Shown here piece after piece: positions 20,546-32,477 of a stretch of 64,000 nucleotides of DNA. How positions within the stretch are numbered: the first letter of the stretch is position 1; each line of letters begins with the position of its first letter. The stretch comes from Phaseolus vulgaris. Lineage: Eukaryota > Streptophyta > Magnoliopsida > Fabales > Fabaceae. The notes under the pieces are model-generated. The model was not told where the DNA came from, did no database searches, and saw only the letters and a list, made by a program, of their open reading frames with translations. The stretch is taken from NCBI RefSeq assembly GCF_000499845.2, contig NC_023749.2, forward strand, positions 17,482,681 through 17,546,680, in the 5' to 3' direction. A program made the translations under genes and the position numbers.

Positions 20546-20937
20546 TATTCTCGAAAAGGGTTGGAACAAAGAGAACGATTATACCACTCCTCGGTCAGTC
20601 GGTCGAGCTACGCCTCACTCCTTCCTTTCAGAAAAACTCCTGCTACTCTCGCTCCTCCACTCCTCCTCTCCTTGAACTCCGGACTTGGATGATACCTGCA
20701 AAAGACACTCTGACGCTCAAGTCAAACTTCGGCACTCGACACCCAGTATTTAGTATTAGATGATTGTGTATCTAATCCTTTGATGTCGATGCTTATTTAT
20801 ATAATTATTGTGAGTTTTTTGTCGTTAATGAGTCTAATAAAAATATATTAACAAATGTTGGATCATTAATCAGTTTGTTATTGGTCATGTCAGTCGGTCT
20901 GAGTCAGAGTCCCGATTGTGCGGATTCTATCCGTACA
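20546..20937 (-). mobile_element. Short solo Tat-type LTR (392 bp), TSD CTTTT
   Basis: Plus strand TATTCTCGAAAAGG to CTATCCGTACA with CTTTT on both sides. The inner part matches 27104-27530 (GTCGGTCGAGC/GTCGGTCGGTC, GACGCTCAAGTCAAACTTCG, CTTATTTATATAATTATTG). The right-hand end is a normal TGTAC start on the minus strand; the other end (GAATA) is not a canonical CA, so that border could be off by a few bases. Confidence 0.75.
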
Positions 20938-23900
20938 CTTTTTATTTTAAATTTTAATTGAAAATACATGTTAATGAGTCTATCCAAGTTTAAAATGTCA
21001 ACCTATCAAACTAGCTTAAACATTGTAGTTTGTCCCTTTGACCTTGATTTTCCACCATTACACCCGTCCATTTATCTTATTTGCAAAAGTTTTGAAGCTA
21101 GGATTTTATTAATTTTATTAGGATAGCTTAGAAGTAAAGTTACTTAACAATTTATGTTCTTAATTTTGAGTTTACAATTATAAAAGACCGACATATAATT
21201 TTTTCATAGATTTTGAAAAATACCGACCCAAACCTTTAGAGGTTTAGGAAATTGTTGTTCTAAATACTTAATGTAATATTTACTCCATGAATTACTTTTT
21301 AATCAAATTTTTATTCATTACTTTTTCATTGTTGATTAAATAATTGTCTATGCTACAAGTACTTGGATACCCAACATGGAAGGGTACAAATAGTATAAGT
21401 ATTATTCACAAGACAATGAATTAGAGAACTTTCTTAAAAAAAATCGTATACAAAAAGGTAAATAATAGCCTATTGAGGGTTCAGATTTAATTGTCATCCA
21501 GGAAAATAATCATGACTCCAAAATTTAGGGGTGTTTCTTCGGGACCCCATCAATCTTCCTGCACCCTTCAATTACAAAAAAAAGACTGTTTTAGCTTTTT
21601 AAAAATGACTTCCATATTCTGTTTTCTGGGATATTTCCAAGACATACTTTCCAGAATTCAGACATATATTCTGAAAAACACTTTCCAAAACAGTGTTTTG
21701 GAAATAAACTTTCCGGAACGTAAGTGTTTTGCAGAATAAAATTTCCAAAGTATGTTCTGAAAAGAACTTTCGAAATGAGAACGAATCAGATGAGATATTT
21801 TGATTATTTCACCTAATTGATAAAGTTCAGGATGAAATTTGACCGTCTTGACGGAGTGCAAGAAGAAACACATTCTTAGATGCCTCATACCACTTCCAAT
21901 AGGTGCCAACCAATTGAGCATTAAGAACTATGACCACTCAATCATTTAACAGATAAGATATACTTGCTGTATAGAAATTCATACCCAACTATCTTCAAAT
22001 TTGGTTAATTTTCCATTTCAATTAGTTTCTTAAATTGTTTCCATGTTGCTATGTGGGTTTGTGTATCAAACAAATAGTGCATGGCAGTTTTTGTACTACC
22101 ATAATACTGCTATTCAATAACTACATGATATAATCTTCAAATCTAACAAGGCCAAAATTGTACCCTGGAAATCAATAACCTCAACAACTTTCTCTACTTC
22201 TAAATTTGATTATGGTGCTTCCAACAATTTCACCAATAATCCTTGTACTAGAATGGATCCATATTTCACCATTTGCTTCATTAAATTCTCTGACCTAGAA
22301 AGAACTGAATTTGCAAACTGCATCTTAACCCATAATGACTTGGTAGTAATAAATTACAAGTCCCATAAGGTGGCACCAATTGATTGCACCTCAAGCAAAA
22401 TATTATACACAGAATGTCTGAGGCAGGCATTGCTACTTCAATCCTCTAACCAAGCAGACGAAATAAGAACTTGTATTTCAGGAACCTGATACAACCAGAA
22501 CATTGAGTCCTTTGTCAGATAGCAAGAGTAAGAAATGGGGAAGGGACCTTTGGAGGGTGTAAGCAAGAACGTAGGAACAGGCTTGCTAAGACTTGAGAGG
22601 TCTAAAAATGATCAATGATTGCAGCATTTCATCAACAATTTGCATTCTAGATTTATGTGGAATAAAGAAAAGAAAGAAAAGGGATATGAAATTTGGCAGG
22701 ACTTCAAGGAAATGAAAAAGTGGGGAGTTGTTCTCATGGTTCTCTGCTCTAGTTCTTATAGAATGACCATGGATTAATTGAAAGACTTTGTTCCTAGAAC
22801 TGCAGAACTGAAGAAATTTCTCTGTCTGATTGTTGATCTAATCAAAGCTGTTGATAAATTAATCTAGTATTGAAGCATCTGGTGCAGTAACCAACATGAA
22901 AACTGCAGAGGAAGAGATACTTAATTAAATCGATCAATATGGCATTTAAAGAGAGTACAAATATGACGAATGAAAGAAGTGAAAAGATAAAGCCGTGTAT
23001 TGATAAGATGTAATGGAAACAACAGCAGTATAAAAATGGAGTAAGTAACGAATTCAGACCGAAACCAGTTTAACAGGATTACAGAGATAAACAGCAACTA
23101 TAGCATGAGATAGAAGATGAAAGTGAGATTAAAACAGTACTCAATGCCCCCTTTACTCATTCTTTACCTGGCTTATATTCTCATTCTCTCACTAACAAAC
23201 ATATTCCTGAAGAGTTGTTTTAGGCTTTCTAATTCAGTTACTCCAACACCAAGCAAAACTCATACTTTTTATTCACATTTCCATCTCAGCAATGTCACAT
23301 AAAATATCACATGAAACCACAAACTATACATTGCCAATGGTGAAAAAATACTGAATATAATTATAAAATATCATTAATGTAACAACTGATTTGGTAAATC
23401 AGTAATAAAGGTCATGATACCCGCACAATGATGTATGGTACAATAACAAACATAGAACTACATTTAAACATTAGGATGTAATGCAACATATGAGCAGAAC
23501 CAATTAACTGCAGTGAACATTGAAATAACCAAATTGAATTATATATTCAAAGTAAATAGAAACCAAGCGTGTAGTGATATCATGTAGAAGGAAAAAAAAA
23601 GGTTCCCATTTATGTTAGTTATGCTTGCCTTATCATACAAAAATGATCTTTTAAGCCAAATCCACCTTGTACAAAAAAACCAATATTCGCGGCTTGAGTT
23701 ATAGACCACACATAGAGAATCACTAATTATATGTTCCCACAAATTTATTTTGTCAAATTGTGAAAACAAAAAATGAGTTAAGCAACAACATATAGTTGTC
23801 ATGGTCAAAGGGAAGCATGATATCATAGAAAGGACTATTTATCCATACTCTTCAACTTAATCCTGCAGCCTAAATGATACATCAAAGAAACTATCAATCA

Positions 23901-24206
23901 ATTTAAAAATATAACTGGAGAAATTTTAATATCTGTTTTACAACATGCAAATATGGTTTCTTATATATCTTTCCTAAATGAAAACACAAATAAAAGGTGA
24001 TATATTCCATGATGCTTTCGTCTTGTTCTCACTCTTTCTGTTTTTTGTCAAATACTATGGAAAAGTTTATTATGAAATGGGCACTGGCATCAACTAATTC
24101 AAAAGTACAAAATCATGATCAGCAAGACCTAAGAAAGGGAAAATGAAGAAAAAAATTCAAAATATTACCTGTATGATGTCAGGTAAACAGCAAGGTCTCT
24201 TTGAAT
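20938..24206. other. Intergenic DNA, no gene recognised
   Basis: Contains at 21600-21790 a stretch of alternating TTCC/TTCT and GGAA/GAAA words (see findings). At 22140-22900 the base composition is more balanced and there is a 78-codon ORF (22253-22489, plus strand), but it matches nothing I know and has no supporting features. The last 50 bases (to about 24169) are probably 3' UTR of the gene at 24207, where a GTAATATT donor-like site on the minus strand hints at a 3' UTR intron. Confidence 0.5.
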
Positions 24207-26021
24207 TCAATGGTAAAGTCTGCTTCTAGATCTGGCGCGGCATCGAAAACTCCAGAGAAATACAAGAAAAATAACCAGAAGCATTTGTAGAATAAACACC
24301 AACTTCAAACCTAAACCAGGAAGGTTACAATTTATTTTTGCCTGAGTTTCTAAACACTCGAAAATAATTTAGGAAAACAAATTACCAGTAAGGTTATGAA
24401 CTGATTCCTCTGACTTCACTTCTTTTTTATTTGCTTTTGACTTGCAAATGCTAATTGTCGACTCTGCATTTCCACCCATGACACATGTGTTTGGGCAACA
24501 AATGATTCCATCATGTTCATCACTCCCATCACAACAATCTGCAGCAATATTGAATGAATATTGGAACTCAAAGTTGAAGGCAGAAGAAGTCTTTTATATC
24601 TTGCCCCAGGAAAAGTAACTTTATTGCCAATTTACGTTAAAGCAGATTGCTTATGTGAAATTTAAAACCAGATCAGTTGTGACATAATTTGTACTAATGA
24701 ATTTAAATCTAAAAATCATTTAATCTCAAACAGGTAATGAGTATAAAGAGATCAAAACAGATAGGAGGCAAAGCACCAAAAACAATCAACCATTTGCACT
24801 GGAAAATATGGAGATTTAGACATGTGTTACGCAATTCACTGTCCAGACAACTGAGGAGACACTGGTTATCCATCATTTTCAGAACACAACGCCTTTAAGC
24901 CTTAGGTAGTAATTATTAAGCTCTCTACTCCATTCCTTTGCCTTGGCAAAATTCCAAGGACATGTACAAAGTGCTATAACAAACAAACCTTAACAAAACC
25001 TCACAAAGGCAAATAGGAAAAAGGAATCCAAGATATAAAAACACAGGATTAAATGCTTACCACAAAAGTGATCATTAACATGAGAAGAAACTATAAACTG
25101 CGGCTTGCTACCAAGGTTTCTGCAATAAAACTTTGCGCCAGGGCAAGCTGAAGTCCCTGTAATCAAATGAACAACAACATTCTAACAAGCTATAAATGTT
25201 AAGAAATTCCATCTCATGATATTGCAAAAAAGATGTTCATGAAAAACTAAGAAAATTTATGACGTCAGAGAAACAACCAAACTATCAACATATTTAATAA
25301 GATCAATAAAAGCCAACGATATTAAAAACTAAGGCTGAAGAGAAACAAATACTTTTCTCGTCAATTTTCAATTTGGAAAAAACTTAAAAACATTTCTTTA
25401 GATCATTTTGATGTTGTTCTCCCTTGAGAATTGGATTTTCACCTCCATAATCTATGCTGACTTTTAACGGAGCCCTTCATTACGCAAACTACTGAAGTGA
25501 AACTCTAATAATAGTTCGAAAACAACACTGAAAATACTTATGCAACTCCCTATAAGTTTTGTCCTTCCAAATTTCCTTGAATAATAAAATCATCTAGAAG
25601 TAGGAAATCACACAACCATAAAAATCATCATCTTGCATAAATACATACCAGGCTCATCAGTGCCATCAGGGCAGTCACAGAAATTGTCATTAAGACGGTC
25701 TCTGGAGAAGGATTTTGACCCATCCTTGCACTTGATCACCTCAGAGCTGTAATATTTCTCATCTGCACCCAAACACCAATTCAAGATAATAAAAATACAC
25801 AAATAACAGCAAAATGGTTTGATGGTACTGCAATGTTTGACTTGGGTTGCACACCCACTTGAGAAAAGATTCAAGCTTTGGTGTTTCGAAGCAAAAGGGT
25901 TAGACGGGCACCTACCTAGGGGATGTACGCCAAGGAGAGAAGGTTGTGAAAAAACAACATGCGGCGAGGCGAAGAGAAGAAAACATGATAAATGGAAACT
26001 TAAGAAGCAGTGGGAATTCAT
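24207..26021 (-). CDS. Glucosidase II beta subunit-like protein, short membrane-anchored form, 5 exons
   Basis: Spliced CDS on the minus strand: 26021-25916, 25762-25649, 25156-25061, 24538-24386, 24310-24207; 573 nt, 190 residues, every intron GT-AG and in phase. Signal peptide (about residues 1-25, [20 protein letters not shown]), LLGVHP, then two cysteine-rich LDL-receptor-A-like modules with the Ca-binding patterns [15 protein letters not shown] and [13 protein letters not shown], a CCPNTC segment, a polar [14 protein letters not shown] stretch and a C-terminal transmembrane helix ([17 protein letters not shown]) with a basic Arg-rich tail. The N-terminal modules are those of the glucosidase II beta subunit, which holds the catalytic alpha subunit in the ER; the coiled coil and MRH lectin domain are absent, as in short plant paralogues annotated PKC-substrate-like. 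Likely a type I ER membrane protein; its role is not known to me. Confidence 0.9.
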
Positions 26022-27103
26022 GTCTGTGTGAGTGAGTGAATGAATGAAAGCGCGTTTGTGTACTCTTTCTGGAAAGAAGCCAGTTTTAGTCTCGATTTTC
26101 GAGGCTCAGATTTAGTTGACTTGACTTGACCTCCACTCTTGGGTGGAATTTCTGTGCATGTTTGGTAAACTCACCCTCATTTTTGTTTTTGGAGATACAA
26201 AAGCCCTTTTTAAGACCCAATTAATTGATATGAAATATTTTTGCTGATGTTAAGGGTATTATTAAATTTATTAAGAACTGGATACACTTTTTTTTAATAA
26301 TTTTTTCCTAAATATATTATTTATTTATCATAATTAATATTTAATTATTTTATTACATAACAAGGTGAACCCAATATTCAAAAAATACTCTTATATGCAA
26401 TAGCTATTTCATCTTGCATTAATACAAAAGAACAAGATGGAAGATCAAATTTCCAACTCAATTTGCTTTTTTCGCCATATATATGGTGATAACATCTGGC
26501 ATCATAATCTTTACTTGTGTTTCAGAATACAGAAATATGAGTCTCTTAATTAGTGACCTATTATTATAAGTAGGTGTTTGAAATAAAAGTATTTTTAAAT
26601 AAATATTATTTTTTCGGTCATAGACTTAAAGAGATATTTATCTGCCTGAATATTTGTGCAAAATTTTAAGAGACTCGTGTTTCTTTTTAACAGCATGTAT
26701 TAATGTAATTGGGAATCTAATGCATGTAATAATATTATATCTATTATATAAACTCTAATATGAGTTTTGCTAAGGAAAGATTATAATGAGTTAGTGCGCT
26801 AACAAAATATTGAAAATATAAGAATTTGTTAAATAAGATCAGGTGCAATTAAGCCAATAAAAATATTAAACCAATAATAATAATAATAGATATAGAAACA
26901 CGAACCTAAATTTTACTATGATTTTAATGCTTTTTTTTAATGTTTTATTTAAGTTTAACATTGAACATTTTCTTAGATACGGAAATAAATGTTTATGATT
27001 TTACACCAAAATCACATAATGAGAGAAAATACATCTTTGATTATATTTTGTTTTTTTTTTTAATATAAATGAAAAGATATCGAAGAGTTTTTTTTTTTTT
27101 AAG
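26022..27103. other. Promoter and upstream DNA of the 24207 gene
   Basis: Next to the start codon is a GTGAGTGAGTGAATGAATGA simple repeat (26028-26047), probably in the 5' UTR. Beyond 26200 the sequence is AT-rich with no gene. No certain TATA box. A poly(T) tract lies just before the LTR at 27104. Confidence 0.5.
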
Positions 27104-27530
27104 TATAGTCTCGAACGGTGTAGGAATCAAGAAAATCATTCCACCCTTTTTCAGTCGGTCGGTCTGTTCTTCTTTCTTTCTCTCGAATAAATTCCTTCTT
27201 ATCCTCTCATTCCTGCACTCCTCGTTTCCATGAACTTCGGATAATACCTACAAAAGGCATTCTGACGCTCAAGTCAAACTTCGACACTCAGTGTATTTAG
27301 TACTAGATGATCATATACCTGATTCTTGGAATTTGTGCTTATTTATATAATTATTGTGGGTCCTTTCTTGTTGGGCCTGATTAAGGATTTAATTTGTAAT
27401 TAAGAATACACTATTTAATGCTTGATCTTTGATTAGTCTCGTCAATCCTCTGCTTGGGTGTTGACCGGGTTTCGGCCGATGTTGATCGGGTGCTGGGGTT
27501 CGAATCGATTGTATGGACTCGACCAGTACA
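27104..27530 (-). repeat. 3' LTR of a minus-strand Tat element, with polypurine tract
   Basis: Matches the solo LTR at 20546-20937. Its right end is GACCAGTACA, followed at 27531 by CTTGCCCCCTAAGCTCAAG, which on the minus strand is a polypurine tract (AGGGGGCAAG) directly before TGTACTGG. So this is a 3' LTR and the element body lies to the right. The conserved Tat motif is at about 27257-27276. The 5' end of the element was not found. Confidence 0.78.
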
Positions 27531-27850
27531 CTTGCCCCCTAAGCTCAAGAATGTTGAATCCGAAGAGTCTTTGTGACAATTGAGCTTTTCAAGGTGAGAT
27601 GTGATGTTGGTGGCACCAAATGCGCGACGTGACGTGTCATGATGAACTAGGGTTTTTGGCACCATTTGATGTAGATTGTTGGATCAAGGGAGATCTAATG
27701 GTTGAGATGCAATGGACGTGCGTTCGTCCTCTCTCCTCGAAGGCTATAAATGATGGTCCCCCACTGTTACGTCTCACTGCTCCTTTGTTCCGACTTTCAA
27801 ACCCCAATCATTCTAGCGAGGTGTTTTCCATTCGTTCTCAGAGGTTAGTC

Positions 27851-28244
27851 ATGTCTTCTCTTAGCTCCTCGTCCTCTTCTTCGTCTTCTTCTTCATCTTC
27901 CTCTTCGTATTCCTCCTCTCTTGATTCCTCCAAGACTGAACCTTTGTTGGTCGGGGTAATTCAAACGTTGCCCCCGTGGAGACTTTTGTGAGGGTCAACG
28001 ATTCGAAGGACGTTGCCGACCGAGCAGACCCTGCCGAAGAGTCATTTTATCGTTCGAGATTTGATTGGGTTGACCCAAGGGTGACTGAGTTCATCTCTAT
28101 GTATAGGGATTCATCCTCTATTGGATCCTTTGTGGATAACCATAATCTATTGAAGTCAGATGTTGTTGATGACATGTTGACAATTGATTATTGGCGACTA
28201 ACCGATACCATTTGTATGGGTCGGTCTACCTCAAAGGATCCTTT
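27851..28244 (+). pseudogene. Antisense ORF of the Tat element, N-terminal part
   Basis: Plus strand, i.e. opposite to the element, just inside the 3' LTR. Met 27851 starts a run of about 15 Ser encoded by TCT/TCC/TCG codons; near 27950 the frame shifts, and the next frame reads SRFDWVDPRVTEFISMYRD, then DDMLTIDYW and TDTICMGR, similar in layout to N-termini of plant 'gypsy type transposon' ORFs. Cut at 28245 by a CACTA end. Function unknown. Confidence 0.6.
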
Positions 28245-28540
28245 CACTACAAAAAAACGTGTATGTGGTGACGGTTATTTTCATAAAAAGTGGTGTTTTT
28301 AACCGCCACATTATATGTCTGTGGCGGTACCGCGTATCGCAATAATTCTTGCCGCCATAAAGTTTAATGTGGCGGTCAATTGAGAACCGTTGTAGCAGAC
28401 ACCATATTATGCATTGTATAAAGTGGCGGTTTTAAGCGTGTAATTTACGTCAGTTATAAATGTCGTAATTTTAAAACTGGGTAAACCAATTCTAACGTAC
28501 ATAGTGGTAGTTTTAACCGCCACTTAATACAGTATAGTAT
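28245..28540. mobile_element. CACTA transposon terminus with subterminal repeats
   Basis: Starts CACTACAAAAAAACG within the antisense ORF, then carries the word AACCGCCAC or its complement GTGGCGGTT in several forms in both directions (around 28300, 28320, 28370, 28425, 28505, 28515). This is the usual subterminal layout of CACTA elements. The opposite terminus (ending GTAGTG on the plus strand) was not found, so the element is broken or its end is disguised. Confidence 0.75.
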
Positions 28541-29774
28541 GAGATTTATAACCATTTATAACTGTCATAATTCAAATATTAAATATTTAATTTAATTTTT
28601 AATATTTATAATAATTTATTTAATTCTATTTTATAACTTGATTTCATAATATTATTTAATTTCAGTATACAGTTAAATTTCATAATATAATTTATAATTA
28701 AAATTGATAAATATAATAATTAAAAGATAACTTCATTCATTCATTGAGAGAACAAAGTTGATAATATTAAACTAATCCAAACAGCAAGTAAATTAAATTG
28801 TCAAAATATTAATGGTTCCATATTTGAACATATTACAAGTGAAGTCATAGTCCTAATTTATCTTGCTGCCTCCACTTGATCTTATAATATTCTGATTTGG
28901 TGATGGAGCACCACTTCCAACATCCGATATTTGAAATAAATAAAAAAATACACCAAAGTAAATGCAAAATATTTTTAAATATGAGAACATATTTCTTTAA
29001 AATTCTTCAAGTTCCATACAAAAATATGTATATTCTATTATATGAAGGTAATAAAATTAAATTAAGGCAGCTAATAAAAATCAACAATTATAAAGTAGTT
29101 ATAAGTTTAGGATTTACCTTTAAATTCATGAAAAGTACAACTGTCTAAATAATAAAGCAATAACCAAATTAATAGATAAATAATATACATAGATTCATTT
29201 TCAATTAATAGATTATTTTCAATATTTAGTTTTCAACTTCTACCTAATTCATATGATCTTTGGAATTAAATATTGAAAAAAATTGAATGGATATAGAAAA
29301 AGTTCTTAAAATTAAAAAGTTCTTTAGAATTAAATAAATAAAAAATAGTTGTTATTTATTTTCAATATTTATAAAATAAACAAAGACCACAATATTATAA
29401 TAAAAATATAATGTTTAAGTTAATCACAATTTAAATTAATTTTTAAAAAGGAAAAATTAAATGCTTAAGTATTATTTAAAGCAATTAAATAAAATATTAA
29501 TACATTTAAATCTTGTTATGTTATTTTATAGCAATTAATGTATATTTGAATAACAATGAATAAATGTCTTCCGTTATTCGATTTTTAGTACCAGTATTAT
29601 TACAGGAGATATTCATAATTATTGTTATTATAATAAGAAATATTAACTTTATTTTCAAGTATTTTAAAAGTTAAAATTCAATTTAGTCAATTTAGAAAGT
29701 AATAAGAAAAATACTAAATATGACTTAATTTTTACTCCACCATAGGTAAATATTTGAAAAAAGTGATAGATAAT
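28541..29774. other. Very AT-rich DNA, no gene seen
   Basis: Probably interior of the CACTA element. The 83-codon ORF at 28897-29148 is AT-driven, Lys/Ile/Asn-rich and unconvincing. Confidence 0.5.
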
Positions 29775-30514
29775 TGTACAAGTCAGACCTCGGCTGAGGA
29801 AGAGGTCGACGTCGACATCGGACCTCGGTGATCCAACAGTAATAGTGGGCCACGTAAGCTGGGTCCCACAAATAGTATGAGTTAACGTGAGTTAACATCC
29901 AGATACCAAAAAAAACCTAAGTCACGAGACGATTATGCATGGGGTGTGTATAGTACATTCGGATACGACACAAGAAAGTGTTCCTTGGAGGCGCTAAGGC
30001 CCGTTAGGGTTAGGGTTTCAGGAAAAGACTGCATGCATGACACGTGAATACTTAGGGCACCTACAGAACAGATGATGCCGCAACGCTGGTACATGAGTAG
30101 GTACCCTGACGGCTATGCTGTTAGAAAGATTGCACTCCAGAAGAGGCAAGTCTTGTGCCACAGCTGCGCTAAGCTTGTGCAACGCGTCACAGGATGCCTC
30201 ACCAGTAAACCCTAATTCCACTTAAGGAAAGAATCTTGAGGGATAGGGAAGTTGACCTAATACAGCCTATATGAAGGGTGGTAAGAACCCTAAAAAAGGT
30301 ACGCCGTTTTTAAGACTGAAACTACTTTACAAACATTAATGTTTCTTTAGCCCTTACTGACTTGAGCGTCGGAGTGCAAACGACCGTAAGAGCGCCCTTT
30401 GTCTCTACATGTAAAACGTTCTTCAACCCAAGGAAGTGCGAGAGAAGAAGGAGACAGGAGGGGCCTCAAGATGTCGTTAGAGTCAACCGACAACTAAGTC
30501 AACCAGCGAGAACA
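29775..30514 (+). mobile_element. Solo Tat-type LTR (740 bp), TSD ATAAT
   Basis: TGTACAAGTCAGACC to AGCGAGAACA with ATAAT on both sides (29770-29774, 30515-30519). Same family as 17723-19504, opposite orientation. TATA-like CCTATATGAAGG at about 30265 and the conserved motif TGACTTGAGCGTCGGAGTGC at 30358-30377. Confidence 0.92.
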
Positions 30515-30681
30515 ATAATAGAGAAAGATGTGGAGTTACACATAATTGAATAATTGGAATATTTCAAAGTGAAGTTAAGTACAAGTTGAATTCTTCACAA
30601 AATTACAAATGCAAATATTGCAAGAGATGTCAAAATATAACTAAGTCCCTCAAAAGAATAACACTAAGATATGATCAATGG

Positions 30682-31762
30682 TGTTAGAATATATGGCCTT
30701 AAACGAGAGGGGGGGGGGGGGGGGGTGAATTGTTTAAGAGGGTTTTTTGAAAACTTTTTCAGGTTTAACAATTTTTTTGTGTAAATCCAGAACAGGAATC
30801 AAGTTAGCCAAGAATTTAAGCAAGTATACAACAAAACAACAAAAAAACAATCGGTTGTTTATATCAGTAAAGCTTAAAACAAAATTTAAATGAGTTTAGG
30901 GTAAGAGAGAAATACACCATCAATTTATACTGGTTCACTCTTAAGCCAAGAGCTACATCTAGTCCCCAGAATACCACTGGGCAATCCACTAAGCAATCAA
31001 ACCAGATTACAAAACACAAACCACCAAAGTAGTGACCTTGAACCCTTCAAGAAACACACTACCTTTGGCAAACCACACCAAGAGTATTGATCTTGAACAC
31101 CTCAAGAACACACAAGACTCCTTGGCAACACAACACCAGTAATATAGTAGTTTTAGAAAGGATTACACCTTATCACGGTACAAACTGAATTGAATACAAA
31201 TGCAATCCTATTCCACTCTCTCTTGAAAATCCAAAGCTTGATGTGAATCTTGAAATCTTAGAATCAATTCTGACAAACTGAATTTCTCAAAACTATTCCT
31301 TACTTATTTGAAAACATAAACAAACCATTTATATTTTCCAAAGATTGGTCAAAGAAATTAATGAAGGAGCGTATTTAGTTGAAAAACATTTAAAGCATAT
31401 TCACCATTCAAAACTGATTTTTGTTAGGATTTTCAAAGAAACAATCGGTTGAAACCACGAAACAACCAATTGTTTGGCTTGACAGTTAAGTCAACCAAAC
31501 CAAAACAGTTTTCAACTTTTTTCAAAACTCCTAAGAGTAAAACAACCGGTTGATTCGACAAAACAACAGGTTGTTTTTCACTTAGTAGGAAAAAACATTT
31601 GATTTCAAAAAGGTTTTTAATCATATCAGTTTTAGATTCAACAAAGGAGTGGATCACACTTTATTCTACCCAGATCCCACCCAAACACAACAGCAACACC
31701 AGTCTTTCATCAAACACCTTGGATTTGGATTCTTCAAAGCACATGATCACACTTGATCAACA
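30682..31762 (-). repeat. Copia 3' LTR (1081 bp)
   Basis: Plus strand TGTTAGAATATATGG to TTGATCAACA. Contains a run of 17 G (30709-30725) and several near-palindromic AACAACCGGTTG-type words (about 31440-31575). Confidence 0.85.
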
Positions 31763-32477
31763 ATCTCCCCCTATTTGATGAAGACAAATCCCTGGTTACT
31801 TGTGTTGATCTTGATTGAATCTGAAACAACACCTGCAAAAAACAAAAGAACTATGCAATCCAGAGCATCTCTCATAGTAGGTTATAATGGCACAAAAAAC
31901 CAATTTTCTACATAACCATAACAGTAGAAAAACCAGCCAAAAAACTAAGTTAAAACATACCAATCAACAACTCCATACCAAACCGGAATGCAACAGAAAT
32001 TAAAAAACAGAGTTATAGCAGTTTAAGACAACACATAAACCATATTCTCCCCCTATTTGTCTTCACAAATATACTTTAGGAAGAGATGAAAACAAAATAG
32101 TTCAAAATAAAGCAATACACACATAGAAAGAACAACAAAGACTTGTTTTCCAAGCTTTACAATCGGTTGTTTCGTGATATCAACTGATTGTTTTTCTTCA
32201 GTCTTCTTTCCCATACTACTACTCAAAGATCTGGTTTTGAACAACTTCAATATGTTCATCAAGGGTCTAAAAACGTGTATCCATGCTTTGAAATCTGTTG
32301 TCAAAGTTTTGAAAATTTGTAACACTAAGATCATGAAGATTCCTTTGGTTTTTAGCAAAGCTATCTAGCCTATTGACCATGTAACTCTTAAAGGAAGACA
32401 TTGAAGGAGTCTTATTTCCTTGATGTCCAGCACTTGTTCCAGCACCTAATTCAGTAGCAGGTTGTTCTTCATCTTCA

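Noticed and set aside
22253..22489. 78-codon ORF in the intergenic region
   Set aside because: No recognisable domain, no splice context, and chance ORFs of this size are expected over 3 kb. Left as unresolved intergenic DNA.
25819..26031. 70-codon plus-strand ORF over exon 1 of the glucosidase II beta-like gene
   Set aside because: Antisense to the signal-peptide exon and first intron; no independent support.
28897..29148. 83-codon ORF in AT-rich DNA
   Set aside because: Lys/Asn/Ile/Phe content simply mirrors the base composition; inside a CACTA-like region.
30515..30681. Further LOG exons left of the copia element
   Set aside because: I read the minus strand for the PGGYGT continuation and found only AT-rich noncoding sequence.
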